Positions 31,749 to 39,958 of a stretch of DNA of 64,000 nucleotides are shown in pieces (the first letter of the stretch is position 1; the number at the start of each line of letters is the position of its first letter). This stretch comes from an uncultured Mycoplasmatota bacterium (GTDB taxonomy: Bacteria; Bacillota_I; Bacilli_A; RF39; UBA660): assembly GCA_900552495.1 (NCBI GenBank), contig URZY01000008.1, positions 13,622 through 77,621 of the forward strand, read 5' to 3'. The position numbers and the translations under genes are program-made. The notes under the pieces are model-generated. The model did no database searches. It was not told the DNA's origin and saw only the letters and a program-made list of their open reading frames with translations.

Positions 31749-32150
31749 CTACTGTTGTCGATTTTTATAAAAATAATTATGTTCTTCTAGAAATTTAGTA
31801 TTTTGTTTAATCCAAGGACAGCCAATAACCATTCTATTTATTTGAAATTTATATATATTAGTGGTTGTTTTAATAGTCATTTTGCCTAAAATGAGAAAAT
31901 GTTGCATTTTAAAATCAACCACTTCCTCCCAAGGAATTATAGCATATTGGTTACCATCAAGGGGATAAATCGTAATGCCAGTTTCATCGAACAAGAAAAA
32001 ATAAAATTCTGATTTATCAAAACGAATATAAGTTCTCCATGGTGTAGGAATAACTCTATTAGGCATAGGAATATTTGTTCCATAAATAATATTATTTGGG
32101 TTGGTTATATTGTATTTATTAATAAGTGCTTCTAATCGATTAGTAATCAT
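31749..32150 (-). CDS. hypothetical protein, PH-like
   Basis: A 133-residue soluble protein with alternating beta strands (YIRFDKSEFYFFLFDETGI, YAIIPWEEVVDFK) and a short C-terminal helix. The pattern suggests a bacterial PH-like or YvbH-type domain, but I cannot assign it. It is placed tightly between the Ppx/GppA-like gene (15-base gap) and rsuA, so the three are probably one transcript. Confidence 0.6.
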   Translation of the reverse strand: MITNRLEALINKYNITNPNNIIYGTNIPMPNRVIPTPWRTYIRFDKSEFYFFLFDETGITIYPLDGNQYAIIPWEEVVDFKMQHFLILGKMTIKTTTNIYKFQINRMVIGCPWIKQNTKFLEEHNYFYKNRQQ

Positions 32151-32165
32151 AGGTACTCCTTTCTT

Positions 32166-33062
32166 CTACTGATTGCTTAACTTTTCTTTTAAGCCATCTT
32201 CCATATTAATTTTGGTAGGTATTATGTACTTTGCCTCAATTTTATGAGAAATTAAATTAGTTATTACTTTCATAGCTCGTGAACCATCAAACCATTTAGG
32301 ATTATCACTATTTTGACGGATTTTGTTTAAAGAAGTTTGTAAGGCATTATGATCGTAAAAATCACTTTTAGTAATTGGGATCATGTAAAGTTGATTGGAA
32401 CTGTCATATATAGTGTTTTTAAACAATTCGTAGTTGGCATTATTATACCAATATAGATGGTCTCCACCAGCTAGTATTAAAATATCTGCTTTAAAAGGAA
32501 TATCGCCTACCAAACTAGAAATATAATTATAGACTTCATCAAAAGAGCAGGTTGGAAAGTCGTCTTTTAAGCTTTCAAATTTTTTGGTAATATCTACAAC
32601 TCCAAAATTATAAAATTGTTGATGCTTTACTTTTTTATCTTCAATATGAATCAATTCTATTGAGCCGCCGCCACCAATAAAAACACATAAGCTCTTATTG
32701 TAGTCGATATCTTTGTAGCAACCTAAGGCCGTGTATAAAGCCTCATCTTTTTGAGATACAACTTCAATCATTACTTGATAATTCTTACTAAGGTAATTGT
32801 TTATTTCTTGTAATTCAATTGGACTAATATTTCTAAAGATACTGCAGCCATAAACATTAACTTCATTAGTATATTCTTTTGCTTTAGTGATTATTTTATA
32901 TAACTTTTCTAAGTCATTAGAATCTAGACATTGACCTAAAGAATAGTTCTTTTTAAATTCTATAGTTGTATTATTTTCATAAATTAGAGTATTGTCTTCA
33001 TAAATGTGAGTTTTTGTATTGTTACTGCCAATTTCAATAATGGCAAATTGCTTTTTTTTCAT
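32166..33062 (-). CDS. Ppx/GppA-like phosphatase (ASKHA fold)
   Basis: The 298-residue protein has the Ppx/GppA N-terminal phosphate-binding motif IIEIGSNNTKTHIYED (residues 9-24), the middle motif VVSQKDEALYTALG (about 98), and a second glycine-rich loop CVFIGGGGSIELI (about 125). Ppx/GppA enzymes degrade polyphosphate or pppGpp. This one is shorter and divergent: the usual conserved Ser/Thr after the first loop is Asn. Activity is therefore uncertain. GGAGG precedes ATG 33062; it heads a three-gene run with rsuA. Confidence 0.75.
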   Translation of the reverse strand: MKKKQFAIIEIGSNNTKTHIYEDNTLIYENNTTIEFKKNYSLGQCLDSNDLEKLYKIITKAKEYTNEVNVYGCSIFRNISPIELQEINNYLSKNYQVMIEVVSQKDEALYTALGCYKDIDYNKSLCVFIGGGGSIELIHIEDKKVKHQQFYNFGVVDITKKFESLKDDFPTCSFDEVYNYISSLVGDIPFKADILILAGGDHLYWYNNANYELFKNTIYDSSNQLYMIPITKSDFYDHNALQTSLNKIRQNSDNPKWFDGSRAMKVITNLISHKIEAKYIIPTKINMEDGLKEKLSNQ

Positions 33063-33164
33063 AGAGCCTCCACTTTATTTCCTTAAGTAAATTATAACAT
33101 AAATATGTGATATTATTTAAAGTTTTTATAGATTAGTAATTATGAAAAATAATTTTAGGAAATA

Positions 33165-33190
33165 AAAGCAGCCTCAATATGGGCTGCTTC
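33165..33190 (-). terminator. terminator after FtsX-type permease
   Basis: GCAGCC, loop, GGCTGC then TTTTA on the minus strand. Confidence 0.8.
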
Positions 33191-33192
33191 TA

Positions 33193-35607
33193 TTATTCAA
33201 CTGATTTTAGTGATTCAATCATATTTATCTTCTTTAACTTATAGTAAGTAACAACTAACATAATAAGTGCAAAAAATAGAGTTAAACAAGCAGAATAAAT
33301 ATAACTTTGAATTTTTATTTCTTTTAAGAAAATCATGTGATCGACTTCTAACAAGGACATAATAACACTATGAAGTGGTGGTGTTATTATAAGACCTGCT
33401 ATAATTCCTACAATGACTAGTATTAATGTTTCTCTATAAATATAGGCGTTAGACTCATTGTCAGTGAATCCTAATACTTTTAAAGTAGCAATTTCTCTAG
33501 TTCGTTCGCTAATGTTGATGCTCGTGAGATTATATAAAACAGTTAGTGCTAAGGCAGACGAAATAAAGACTAGTAAAACAATAACACTGTTCAAACCTTC
33601 AACAGCTTCATTAGCAGAAGTTAATAAATCTTCCTTAAAACTAATGCTCATTATGTCTTCTGATTCTAAAAGTTTAGTAGCAATTTTATTCTTATTTTTA
33701 ACATTATTACTTACAATAACATTATACTTTATGTCTTGTTCAAATATTTTCTTGTAATATTCTTTAGACATATAAATATAATTTGAGACATAGTTTTCAG
33801 CAATACCAGCTACTTTAACTTTAAAGGTTTCTTGATTTAAAGATTTAATGGTGAATTTGTCACCTACTTTTAAATCAAATCTTTCTTGGATTTTTGGAGT
33901 AATAATTACTCCATTATCTTCTAACGTCAATTTTTGATTAGTTTTTTTATTTCTTAAAGTAAAATATTTATTAAACTGTTTTGTTGTATTTTCAGGAACA
34001 ACAACAAATACATCTAGAGTATTATCTTTATCTTCAACTTTATATGCAGTCTGGTTTAAAAGAAATTCGTCTTTTATTAATCCAGAAAATAGTTCTTTTT
34101 GTTGGCTAGATAATTCTGTAATGTTACTATTTAAAATCAGCATATTGTCATATTTAAATAAATCATTATATTGTTTATCGCCAACAGTATTTATACTATC
34201 TTTCAATGCAAAACCTAGCATAATCATAAATGTACAACCCATTGCTCCTAGGAAGGTAATGAATCCTCTCTTACGATAACGTGAAATATTTCTAACTGTA
34301 ATCTTGGAAGAGAATGATAGGCGATCCCAAATAAAGTGAACTTTTTCTAGTAGGACTTTCTTACCTTTTTTAGGAGGCTCAGGTCGTAATAAGTTAGCTG
34401 GAGCAGTTTTTAATTCCTTACTGCAGGCTGTAACAGTTACGTAAATCATAAGACCACATGATATTAGTAATGAAAGTACAAAAGTCGTTAAACCAAAATG
34501 GTATGGCATATCTGGAAAATTTAATGGGAAACAGTTGTATACTAACTGTGGCAAAAAGATTGTTCCTAAAAAATAACCAACTATAGCCCCAATTATTGTT
34601 GCTGATAAAACATAAGCAAGATATGTTTTCGTAATTGTCTCTTTATCAAAACCTAGTGATAGGAGTGTTCCCATTTCTCCACGTTCTTCAGTTATCATAC
34701 GTGTCATTGTATTGGAAGTCATAAGAATTACTATTAAAATGAAGAAAAAAGGAATAACATCGGCAATGATATTAACTTGGTCATATTGACTATCTAGAAT
34801 TGTATAGGCCGTTACAAAATCGTCTCTTGTTTGAAAGTGCCACGTAATTCCCCAGAAATCTTTATCACTTAATTTACCATTACTTTCTTTGATTAATTCA
34901 TCTACTCGTTCGGTAGTTCGCTCATTTTTTACAACTTTCAATTGATCTTCTATCTTATCTGTTTTTAATTTATACCCTTCAGAATAAGAAACATCTATTT
35001 CTTTTTTATCTAAAACAAGGTAAGCTTCCGTATAAAATCTATTTTTAAAATTTGTTTTAGGAATAAATGCAAATGAATATAGTTTTCCATTCCCAATATC
35101 GGAACTTCCAAATTCATTTGTAGAATATATTGGCGAATGAATTGTCCCTACTACTTTGTAAGTAGTAACAGCTAAATCGCCTTGATAATCTTCATTAACT
35201 TTAATAAGGTCCCCTACTTTGTAATGGTTGGCATCAGCTAAGCACTCATTACTTTTTTTCGGTGTTGTTCCAGCAACTAGTTGATATCCATTGATGTCTT
35301 CCTCGAGCGAATGAAGCCTAATAACGTTTTCGTCAACTATAACATCTTTTGAATAACTACCAACTGATTTTTTTACACCAGTTAATTTCATTGCGGCAAT
35401 ATCTTCATCGTCAAAACCGATAGGGCTTAATATTTTAATATCAGCTAAAGCGGTTTCCTCATAATATAAATTTTGTGTCTGTTGAATATTAGGAATACTT
35501 TCTTTGATACCGGTATAAAAGCCTACACCTAAAAGAATAATTAAGCCTAGGGATAAGTATCTTCCTAAAGATTTTTTGATCTTTCTAGTAGTGTTTTTCC
35601 AAAGCAT
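33193..35607 (-). CDS. ABC transporter permease, FtsX/MacB type
   Basis: The roughly 804-residue permease has an N-terminal TM helix, a large extracytoplasmic domain, three TM helices near 270-400, a second extracytoplasmic domain, and three more TM helices at the C-terminus. This is the duplicated FtsX layout of type VII ABC systems. Signature stretches are TMTRMITEERGEMGTLLSLG and SINISERTREIATLKVLG, the cytoplasmic coupling segments. ATG 35607 (MLWKNTTR) is five bases after the TGA of the ATPase gene, so they are coupled. Likely roles are export of lipid or peptide, or mechanotransmission, not nutrient import. Confidence 0.88.
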   Translation of the reverse strand: MLWKNTTRKIKKSLGRYLSLGLIILLGVGFYTGIKESIPNIQQTQNLYYEETALADIKILSPIGFDDEDIAAMKLTGVKKSVGSYSKDVIVDENVIRLHSLEEDINGYQLVAGTTPKKSNECLADANHYKVGDLIKVNEDYQGDLAVTTYKVVGTIHSPIYSTNEFGSSDIGNGKLYSFAFIPKTNFKNRFYTEAYLVLDKKEIDVSYSEGYKLKTDKIEDQLKVVKNERTTERVDELIKESNGKLSDKDFWGITWHFQTRDDFVTAYTILDSQYDQVNIIADVIPFFFILIVILMTSNTMTRMITEERGEMGTLLSLGFDKETITKTYLAYVLSATIIGAIVGYFLGTIFLPQLVYNCFPLNFPDMPYHFGLTTFVLSLLISCGLMIYVTVTACSKELKTAPANLLRPEPPKKGKKVLLEKVHFIWDRLSFSSKITVRNISRYRKRGFITFLGAMGCTFMIMLGFALKDSINTVGDKQYNDLFKYDNMLILNSNITELSSQQKELFSGLIKDEFLLNQTAYKVEDKDNTLDVFVVVPENTTKQFNKYFTLRNKKTNQKLTLEDNGVIITPKIQERFDLKVGDKFTIKSLNQETFKVKVAGIAENYVSNYIYMSKEYYKKIFEQDIKYNVIVSNNVKNKNKIATKLLESEDIMSISFKEDLLTSANEAVEGLNSVIVLLVFISSALALTVLYNLTSINISERTREIATLKVLGFTDNESNAYIYRETLILVIVGIIAGLIITPPLHSVIMSLLEVDHMIFLKEIKIQSYIYSACLTLFFALIMLVVTYYKLKKINMIESLKSVE

Positions 35608-35612
35608 ACTTA

Positions 35613-36383
35613 TCACCACTCATTCTCTTTACTTTTCTTTGATTTTCTCTTTGCTCTTTTGGTCTCTGTTTTCTTTGCTTTCTTAGAAGGTCCTTTTTTA
35701 GAATCTAAGTTTTCTTTACCTTTTAGTTTAGTACTTTCAACAGTACCGTTTTTAATAGTTATTACTTTATCAGCGTAATTTGCTATCTCGGCATTATGGG
35801 TAATAACAACAGTTGTCATATTCATAGTTTTACAATTTTTAATTAATAGGTCTATTATCATTTGTCCGGTTTTAGAATCTAAGGCACCAGTTGGTTCATC
35901 ACATAATAAAATTTTAGGATTTTTAGCAATGGCTCTTGCAATTGCAACTCTTTGCTGTTCGCCTCCTGAAAGTTGTGATGGAAAATTATGAAGACGGTCT
36001 TCTAACCCAACTAGTTTTAAAATCACCCGAGGATCTAAAGCATCTTCTGATAGTTGACAAGCTAATTCAATATTTTCCAATACAGTAAGATTAGCTATCA
36101 AATTATAAAATTGAAAAACAAAACCAATGTCATGACGGCGGTAGTTTATCAATTCATTATAGCTTAATTGTTCAATATGTTTTTCATCGACGATAATCTC
36201 ACCGGAAGTAGGATTGTCCATGCCACCTAGCATATTTAAAATAGTTGTTTTTCCAGCACCACTCGGACCAAGAATAACAACAAAATCACCTTTTTTTATA
36301 TCGAATGAGCAGTTATCAACTGCTAAAACATTAACATCCCCAGTATATTCTTTTTTAACGTTTTTAAATTCAATAAATGCCAT
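35613..36383 (-). CDS. ABC transporter ATPase (LolD/MacB type) with lysine-rich tail
   Basis: The 256-residue ATPase partners the FtsX-type permease. Walker A is GPSGAGKTT (about residue 40), the signature is LSGGEQQRVAIARAIA, Walker B is ILLCDEPTGALDS, and the switch His lies in VVITHN. After the normal end of the domain (about residue 222) a tail of some 35 residues is made almost only of Lys, Ser, Glu and Arg. I start at ATG 36383 (MAFIEFKNVKKEY); an upstream ATG at 36452 lacks family similarity. It ends in TGA. Confidence 0.9.
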   Translation of the reverse strand: MAFIEFKNVKKEYTGDVNVLAVDNCSFDIKKGDFVVILGPSGAGKTTILNMLGGMDNPTSGEIIVDEKHIEQLSYNELINYRRHDIGFVFQFYNLIANLTVLENIELACQLSEDALDPRVILKLVGLEDRLHNFPSQLSGGEQQRVAIARAIAKNPKILLCDEPTGALDSKTGQMIIDLLIKNCKTMNMTTVVITHNAEIANYADKVITIKNGTVESTKLKGKENLDSKKGPSKKAKKTETKRAKRKSKKSKENEW

Positions 36384-36433
36384 AACCTTTGCTTCCTCCT
36401 TACAATTTTTTCGTTTCGATACTATTGTAGCAT

Positions 36434-36463
36434 ATAAAAAGCAGATTAACATCTACTTTTTTG
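36434..36463 (-). terminator. terminator after the patatin gene
   Basis: AAAGTAGAT, loop GTTA, ATCTGCTTTTT on the minus strand. Confidence 0.75.
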
Positions 36464-36511
36464 TCTATTTTGTTATTTTTTTAGTTCTAATGATGCTCGT
36501 TTTACGAATTT

Positions 36512-37411
36512 TTAAATCTTGACTTTATCGTCTGTTAAACTAGCCTCTTTAGCGTTGACTATTTGAGTATTTTCTTCTAAATAAGCTTTTAAATTATTTA
36601 TAATATTGTTTGTATCTGTAACACCTAAATTATACATTTCTTCTATTTTGGCAGGATCTTTTTCCATTCTGCTCATTTTAATCTTTTTTGATGGTCGGAT
36701 AACAAAAATCTCTTTACTTTCTTCTAGTTGTTTTATTTTATCGAGGGTCGCATTATAGTGAAGATAACGACTATTAATTGCTTCAACTAGTTTCGGGTAA
36801 TCCTTGTATCTTTTTTCAGCCATAAATGAAGGACTTTTCTTTTTTCGATAGCCAGCAGGCTTAGTTAAAACAACTATGATTTTATCATAGCCTAGTTCTC
36901 GCATTTTCTCGACGGGAATACTATCAGCTAAAGCTCCATCGAGATACTTCTCATTGCCAATTTCAACAATTTTTGAGACAAAGGGCATTGCCCCGGTGGC
37001 TTCGAAGACTTTTATTTGTTTTTTGGTATCAGTTATTTGGATATATTCTGCTTGTCCTGTTTTTATATTAGTAACTACGGCGTAAAACTTGGTTTTTGAT
37101 TTTTGAAAAGTTTCTTCATCAAAAATATCATATTTTCTAGGAATATCATAATATGCTAGTTCTTTATTGATAATATTACCAGTTTTTAAAAAGGTGCGTA
37201 AACCAATATAGTCTTTTTCTTTAACATACTTTTTTTGATATCTAAGAACACGCCCCGGCTGATTAGAACAGTAGTTTATACCAAATAAAGCTCCTGCGGA
37301 AACGCCAATTATACAATCTACTATTATATTTTCTTTTAAAAAGACATCTAAGACACCACTAGTATACAAGCCACGCATAGCACCGCCTTCTAAAACTAAT
37401 CCAATTTTCAT
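36512..37411 (-). CDS. patatin-like phospholipase
   Basis: This 299-residue serine acyl hydrolase has a Ser-Asp dyad. It shows the oxyanion motif EGGAMRGLY (about 8-16), the nucleophile elbow GVSAGALFG (about 40) and the Asp motif LDGALADSIPV (about 160). It belongs to the YjjU/RssA-like bacterial branch, which usually acts on membrane lipids in the cytoplasm. No signal peptide is present. ATG 37411 fits GAGGAG upstream better than the GTG at 37423, which overlaps that site. Confidence 0.88.
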   Translation of the reverse strand: MKIGLVLEGGAMRGLYTSGVLDVFLKENIIVDCIIGVSAGALFGINYCSNQPGRVLRYQKKYVKEKDYIGLRTFLKTGNIINKELAYYDIPRKYDIFDEETFQKSKTKFYAVVTNIKTGQAEYIQITDTKKQIKVFEATGAMPFVSKIVEIGNEKYLDGALADSIPVEKMRELGYDKIIVVLTKPAGYRKKKSPSFMAEKRYKDYPKLVEAINSRYLHYNATLDKIKQLEESKEIFVIRPSKKIKMSRMEKDPAKIEEMYNLGVTDTNNIINNLKAYLEENTQIVNAKEASLTDDKVKI

Positions 37412-37469
37412 ATTGTTTATCACTCCTCAATTATGTACTAAAATAGTATATCATAGATCTTTAAGAAAA

Positions 37470-37500
37470 AGAACTAATTTACTGGCGAAGAATTAGTTGT
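37470..37500 (-). terminator. terminator containing the stop codon of the small zinc-ribbon gene
   Basis: ACTAATT, loop of about ten bases, AATTAGTT with a T run on the minus strand. The TAA stop is in the 5' arm. Confidence 0.7.
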
Positions 37501-37816
37501 TTTTTTCACTGAATAATCGACAAATAAGAGCTAATATAAAGGGAATACCACATGTAAAAAAACTTAATTTTAAGCAAGATAGAAGTATCTCTATTATACT
37601 TGTTTGTGATATAGTTCCAGCAAATAGTAACGACATAATTCCGATTAGTAAAATTGGTATAGGTATTAAGCCAACCACTAAAAAAATGACGCTTAAATTG
37701 GCAAGCACTGGTCTTGTTGTCTCTTTTAGTGGCTCAGCAAGAGGTTGATATTTGCCACAACTATTACAATATTTAGTATTATTGGTTAACTTTTTACCAC
37801 AATTAATACATTGCAT
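37493..37816 (-). CDS. small zinc-ribbon membrane protein
   Basis: The 107-residue protein starts at ATG 37816 (AGGAAG upstream). It has two zinc knuckles, CINCGKK and CNSCGKY, in the first 25 residues and then two hydrophobic helices. This is the common double-TM zinc-ribbon type of Bacillota, of unknown role. It is architecturally like the partial gene at 1-526 but with no close sequence match beyond the ribbon. Confidence 0.7.
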   Translation of the reverse strand: MQCINCGKKLTNNTKYCNSCGKYQPLAEPLKETTRPVLANLSVIFLVVGLIPIPILLIGIMSLLFAGTISQTSIIEILLSCLKLSFFTCGIPFILALICRLFSEKNN

Positions 37817-37848
37817 AAAGATCACTTCCTATAGGTGAAGATATTATA

Positions 37849-37876
37849 AAAGTAAGGATTAATCATCCTTACTCAT
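37849..37876 (-). terminator. terminator containing the stop codon of the VUT-like gene
   Basis: GTAAGGAT, loop GATTA with the TAA stop, ATCCTTACTTTT on the minus strand. Confidence 0.8.
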
Positions 37877-38437
37877 ACCAAGTTTAACTTTTTTTATAAA
37901 GAGAGCTATAACAATAGACATTAGAGATTGGATTGCTATTGAAGTAAAATAACCAATCCAGAAAGTTGCTGCTACTATTAAGTTCATATGTACAACAGTA
38001 TATAACATATAAAAAACAATATAGGCAAAAATATAATTTAATAAAATCAATAAATATGGTCTATCAGTATTAACAGTTAAAAACTTATAAATTAAAGTAT
38101 TTACTAATTGACTTATGGTATAACCTACTAACCCGCCAGAGAGGCTAGCTATGTCTAACTCTTTGCCAATGGCAAAGTTCATTAGTAAAATAAAGGCTAA
38201 AACCGAGACTAAAGATATTCCGATTCCTAGTAATGTCCTTCGAAATCCATACTTAGTAGTTATATAATTAGTTACTCCATAAATCACTGGAAGTAAAAAA
38301 ATACTGTACGTAATATTTACGTCAAATAATGTAAAGTAATAAGTCTTTAAAGACTCAACTAAAATCACTAATGTCGATAGTAGTAAAATATACATCCAAC
38401 TATCATTGTATCTTGTTTTGTGGTATGTTTTTGTCAT
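37859..38437 (-). CDS. integral membrane protein, VUT/YhhQ-like transporter candidate
   Basis: The 192-residue protein has six hydrophobic segments and a short basic tail. The stretch LLPVIYGVTNYITTKYGFRR, with later GLVGYTISQLVNTLIYKFL, resembles the VUT (YhhQ) family of queuosine-precursor transporters in position and spacing. The hallmark Asp/Glu residues are partly replaced, so the assignment is tentative. It starts three bases past the end of the frameshifted glycosyltransferase gene and was probably cotranscribed with it. Confidence 0.5.
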   Translation of the reverse strand: MTKTYHKTRYNDSWMYILLLSTLVILVESLKTYYFTLFDVNITYSIFLLPVIYGVTNYITTKYGFRRTLLGIGISLVSVLAFILLMNFAIGKELDIASLSGGLVGYTISQLVNTLIYKFLTVNTDRPYLLILLNYIFAYIVFYMLYTVVHMNLIVAATFWIGYFTSIAIQSLMSIVIALFIKKVKLGMSKDD

Positions 38438-38439
38438 AA

Positions 38440-39424
38440 TTATTTTCCTTTTCCTTTCTTGCTACTTGTAAAGTCATTGTATTCATCCATTATTTGGAAA
38501 CCAGTTTTACATGATATTAAAGCATTGTCTAAGCCTTCCAGTGTACCATACTTGGCATTTATTGTGGAAAACATCATTTTTTTAACTTTTGCTTTTACCT
38601 CTTCATCGGTCCAACTATTTACTTCATCAACTCTTTGAAGACAAACTGCAATTTGTAAACTACGAATTTGGTCTGCAAATAAGTCATATTTATTAGCTCG
38701 TTTCAATTCAGTTTCTAACTCATCAGCAACAATAAAAATATCTGTAATTTGATCATTTTCTTGAAAATTTTTAGCAGAAACGCCCGATTGAATATCTCTT
38801 CTATAAAAATAGTTTATTGTCGGTTTATTTACCACGGTAGTGGCTTCTAAAAATTTAGAAAAACTAAAAGCTATATCTTCCCACGCACTAACATCTAAAA
38901 AACGATAGTCTTTAATAGTATCTTTACGGAAAAGTTTGTTGCATAAAGATGGGCTTTCGAAAAACACGGCATCAGGATTTACTTCTGGATGGATTATATT
39001 AGATGGTTGTTTACTAATAAAACTCAAATTATCTTTTCGATATTCATTACCCTTAACAAAATTTAGGCCTGTAACTATTAGTTCGGGCATATTGTTATCT
39101 AGAGCAGTTTGATATAGTTCTTCATACATTCCTGGATTAATATAATCATCACTATCTAAGAAGGCAATATAGTCTCCGCTAGCAAGGTCTATTCCAATAT
39201 TTCTTGTTTTACTTTGACCAAGATTGTGCTCGTTTCTATAAACCGCTATATTAGGATATTTTGCTCGGTATTCAGTTAATAGCTCGAGGCTACCATCGGT
39301 CGATGCGTCCATCGATAGCAATAATTTCAATGTCTTGCTCAGTTTGAGCAACAACTGAATCTAGGCAGGCACTAAGTTCTTGTTTAGAATTATAAACGGG
39401 GATTATTACACTGACTTTTGGCAT
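38440..39424 (-). pseudogene. family 2 glycosyltransferase with a +1 frameshift
   Basis: ATG 39424 follows AAAGGAG and begins MPKVSVIIPVYNSKQEL, the start of a GT-A family 2 transferase. Near 39308 the frame breaks within the nucleotide-binding Asp motif: it reads IEIIAID then a stop, while the next frame continues DASTDGSLELL and on to NIGIDLASGDYIAFLDSDD. One extra G in GATGGACGCA explains it, giving a total length of 985 bases, one over a multiple of three. All of the rest is intact, so this is a very recent mutation or a sequencing error. A related intact gene is at 56887. Confidence 0.85.
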
Positions 39425-39536
39425 GTTCACTCCTTTGATTAATATCTCTTATAGAAAATACTTTTATTATTACATTATCTTTTCTATATTTTTATTCTAT
39501 CACAGATATTGATTTTATCAAAGATAAAGATAAATA

Positions 39537-39562
39537 AAACCCATACTTTTATGTATGGGTTG
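39537..39562 (-). terminator. terminator after rbfA
   Basis: AACCCATAC, loop ATAAAA, GTATGGGTTTTAT on the minus strand. Confidence 0.85.
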
Positions 39563-39565
39563 AAC

Positions 39566-39913
39566 TTATTTTTCTTCATTTATTTTTTCTATTATTTTTT
39601 CAATGTGTTCTCCATATTCAATTGAAGTATCATAGATAAATTTCAATTCTGGAGTATGACGAATTTCAACTCTCTTAGATAGTTCACCACGAATAAATGA
39701 TGCAGCACCATTTAATGCCTCTAATGTTGATTCCTTTTTAGTATCATCTAAGACGGTAAAATATACTTTAGCGAAACTTAAATCTGCTGTTGTATCTACA
39801 CCGGTAATAGTGACAAACTTAATATCTTCGTCTTTTATTTCTGTCATTAAAATCATACTTATTTCTTCTTGAAATGCATGATTTAGTCTTTCTATCTTTA
39901 CGTTGTTTGGCAT
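39566..39913 (-). CDS. rbfA: ribosome-binding factor A
   Basis: RbfA is a 30S maturation factor binding near the 16S 5' end. The 115-residue protein has a single KH-type fold: RLNHAFQEEISMIL at the start, ITGVDTTADLSFAKVYFTVL in the middle, and the C-terminal LSKRVEIRHTPELKFIYD, which is the family signature. AAAGGAGG precedes ATG 39913. It is the last gene of the rimP-like, nusA, ylxR, infB, rbfA operon. Confidence 0.95.
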   Translation of the reverse strand: MPNNVKIERLNHAFQEEISMILMTEIKDEDIKFVTITGVDTTADLSFAKVYFTVLDDTKKESTLEALNGAASFIRGELSKRVEIRHTPELKFIYDTSIEYGEHIEKIIEKINEEK

Positions 39914-39958
39914 ATTAGAAGACCTCCTTTTACTATTTTAGTTTAAAATAGTAGTTTC

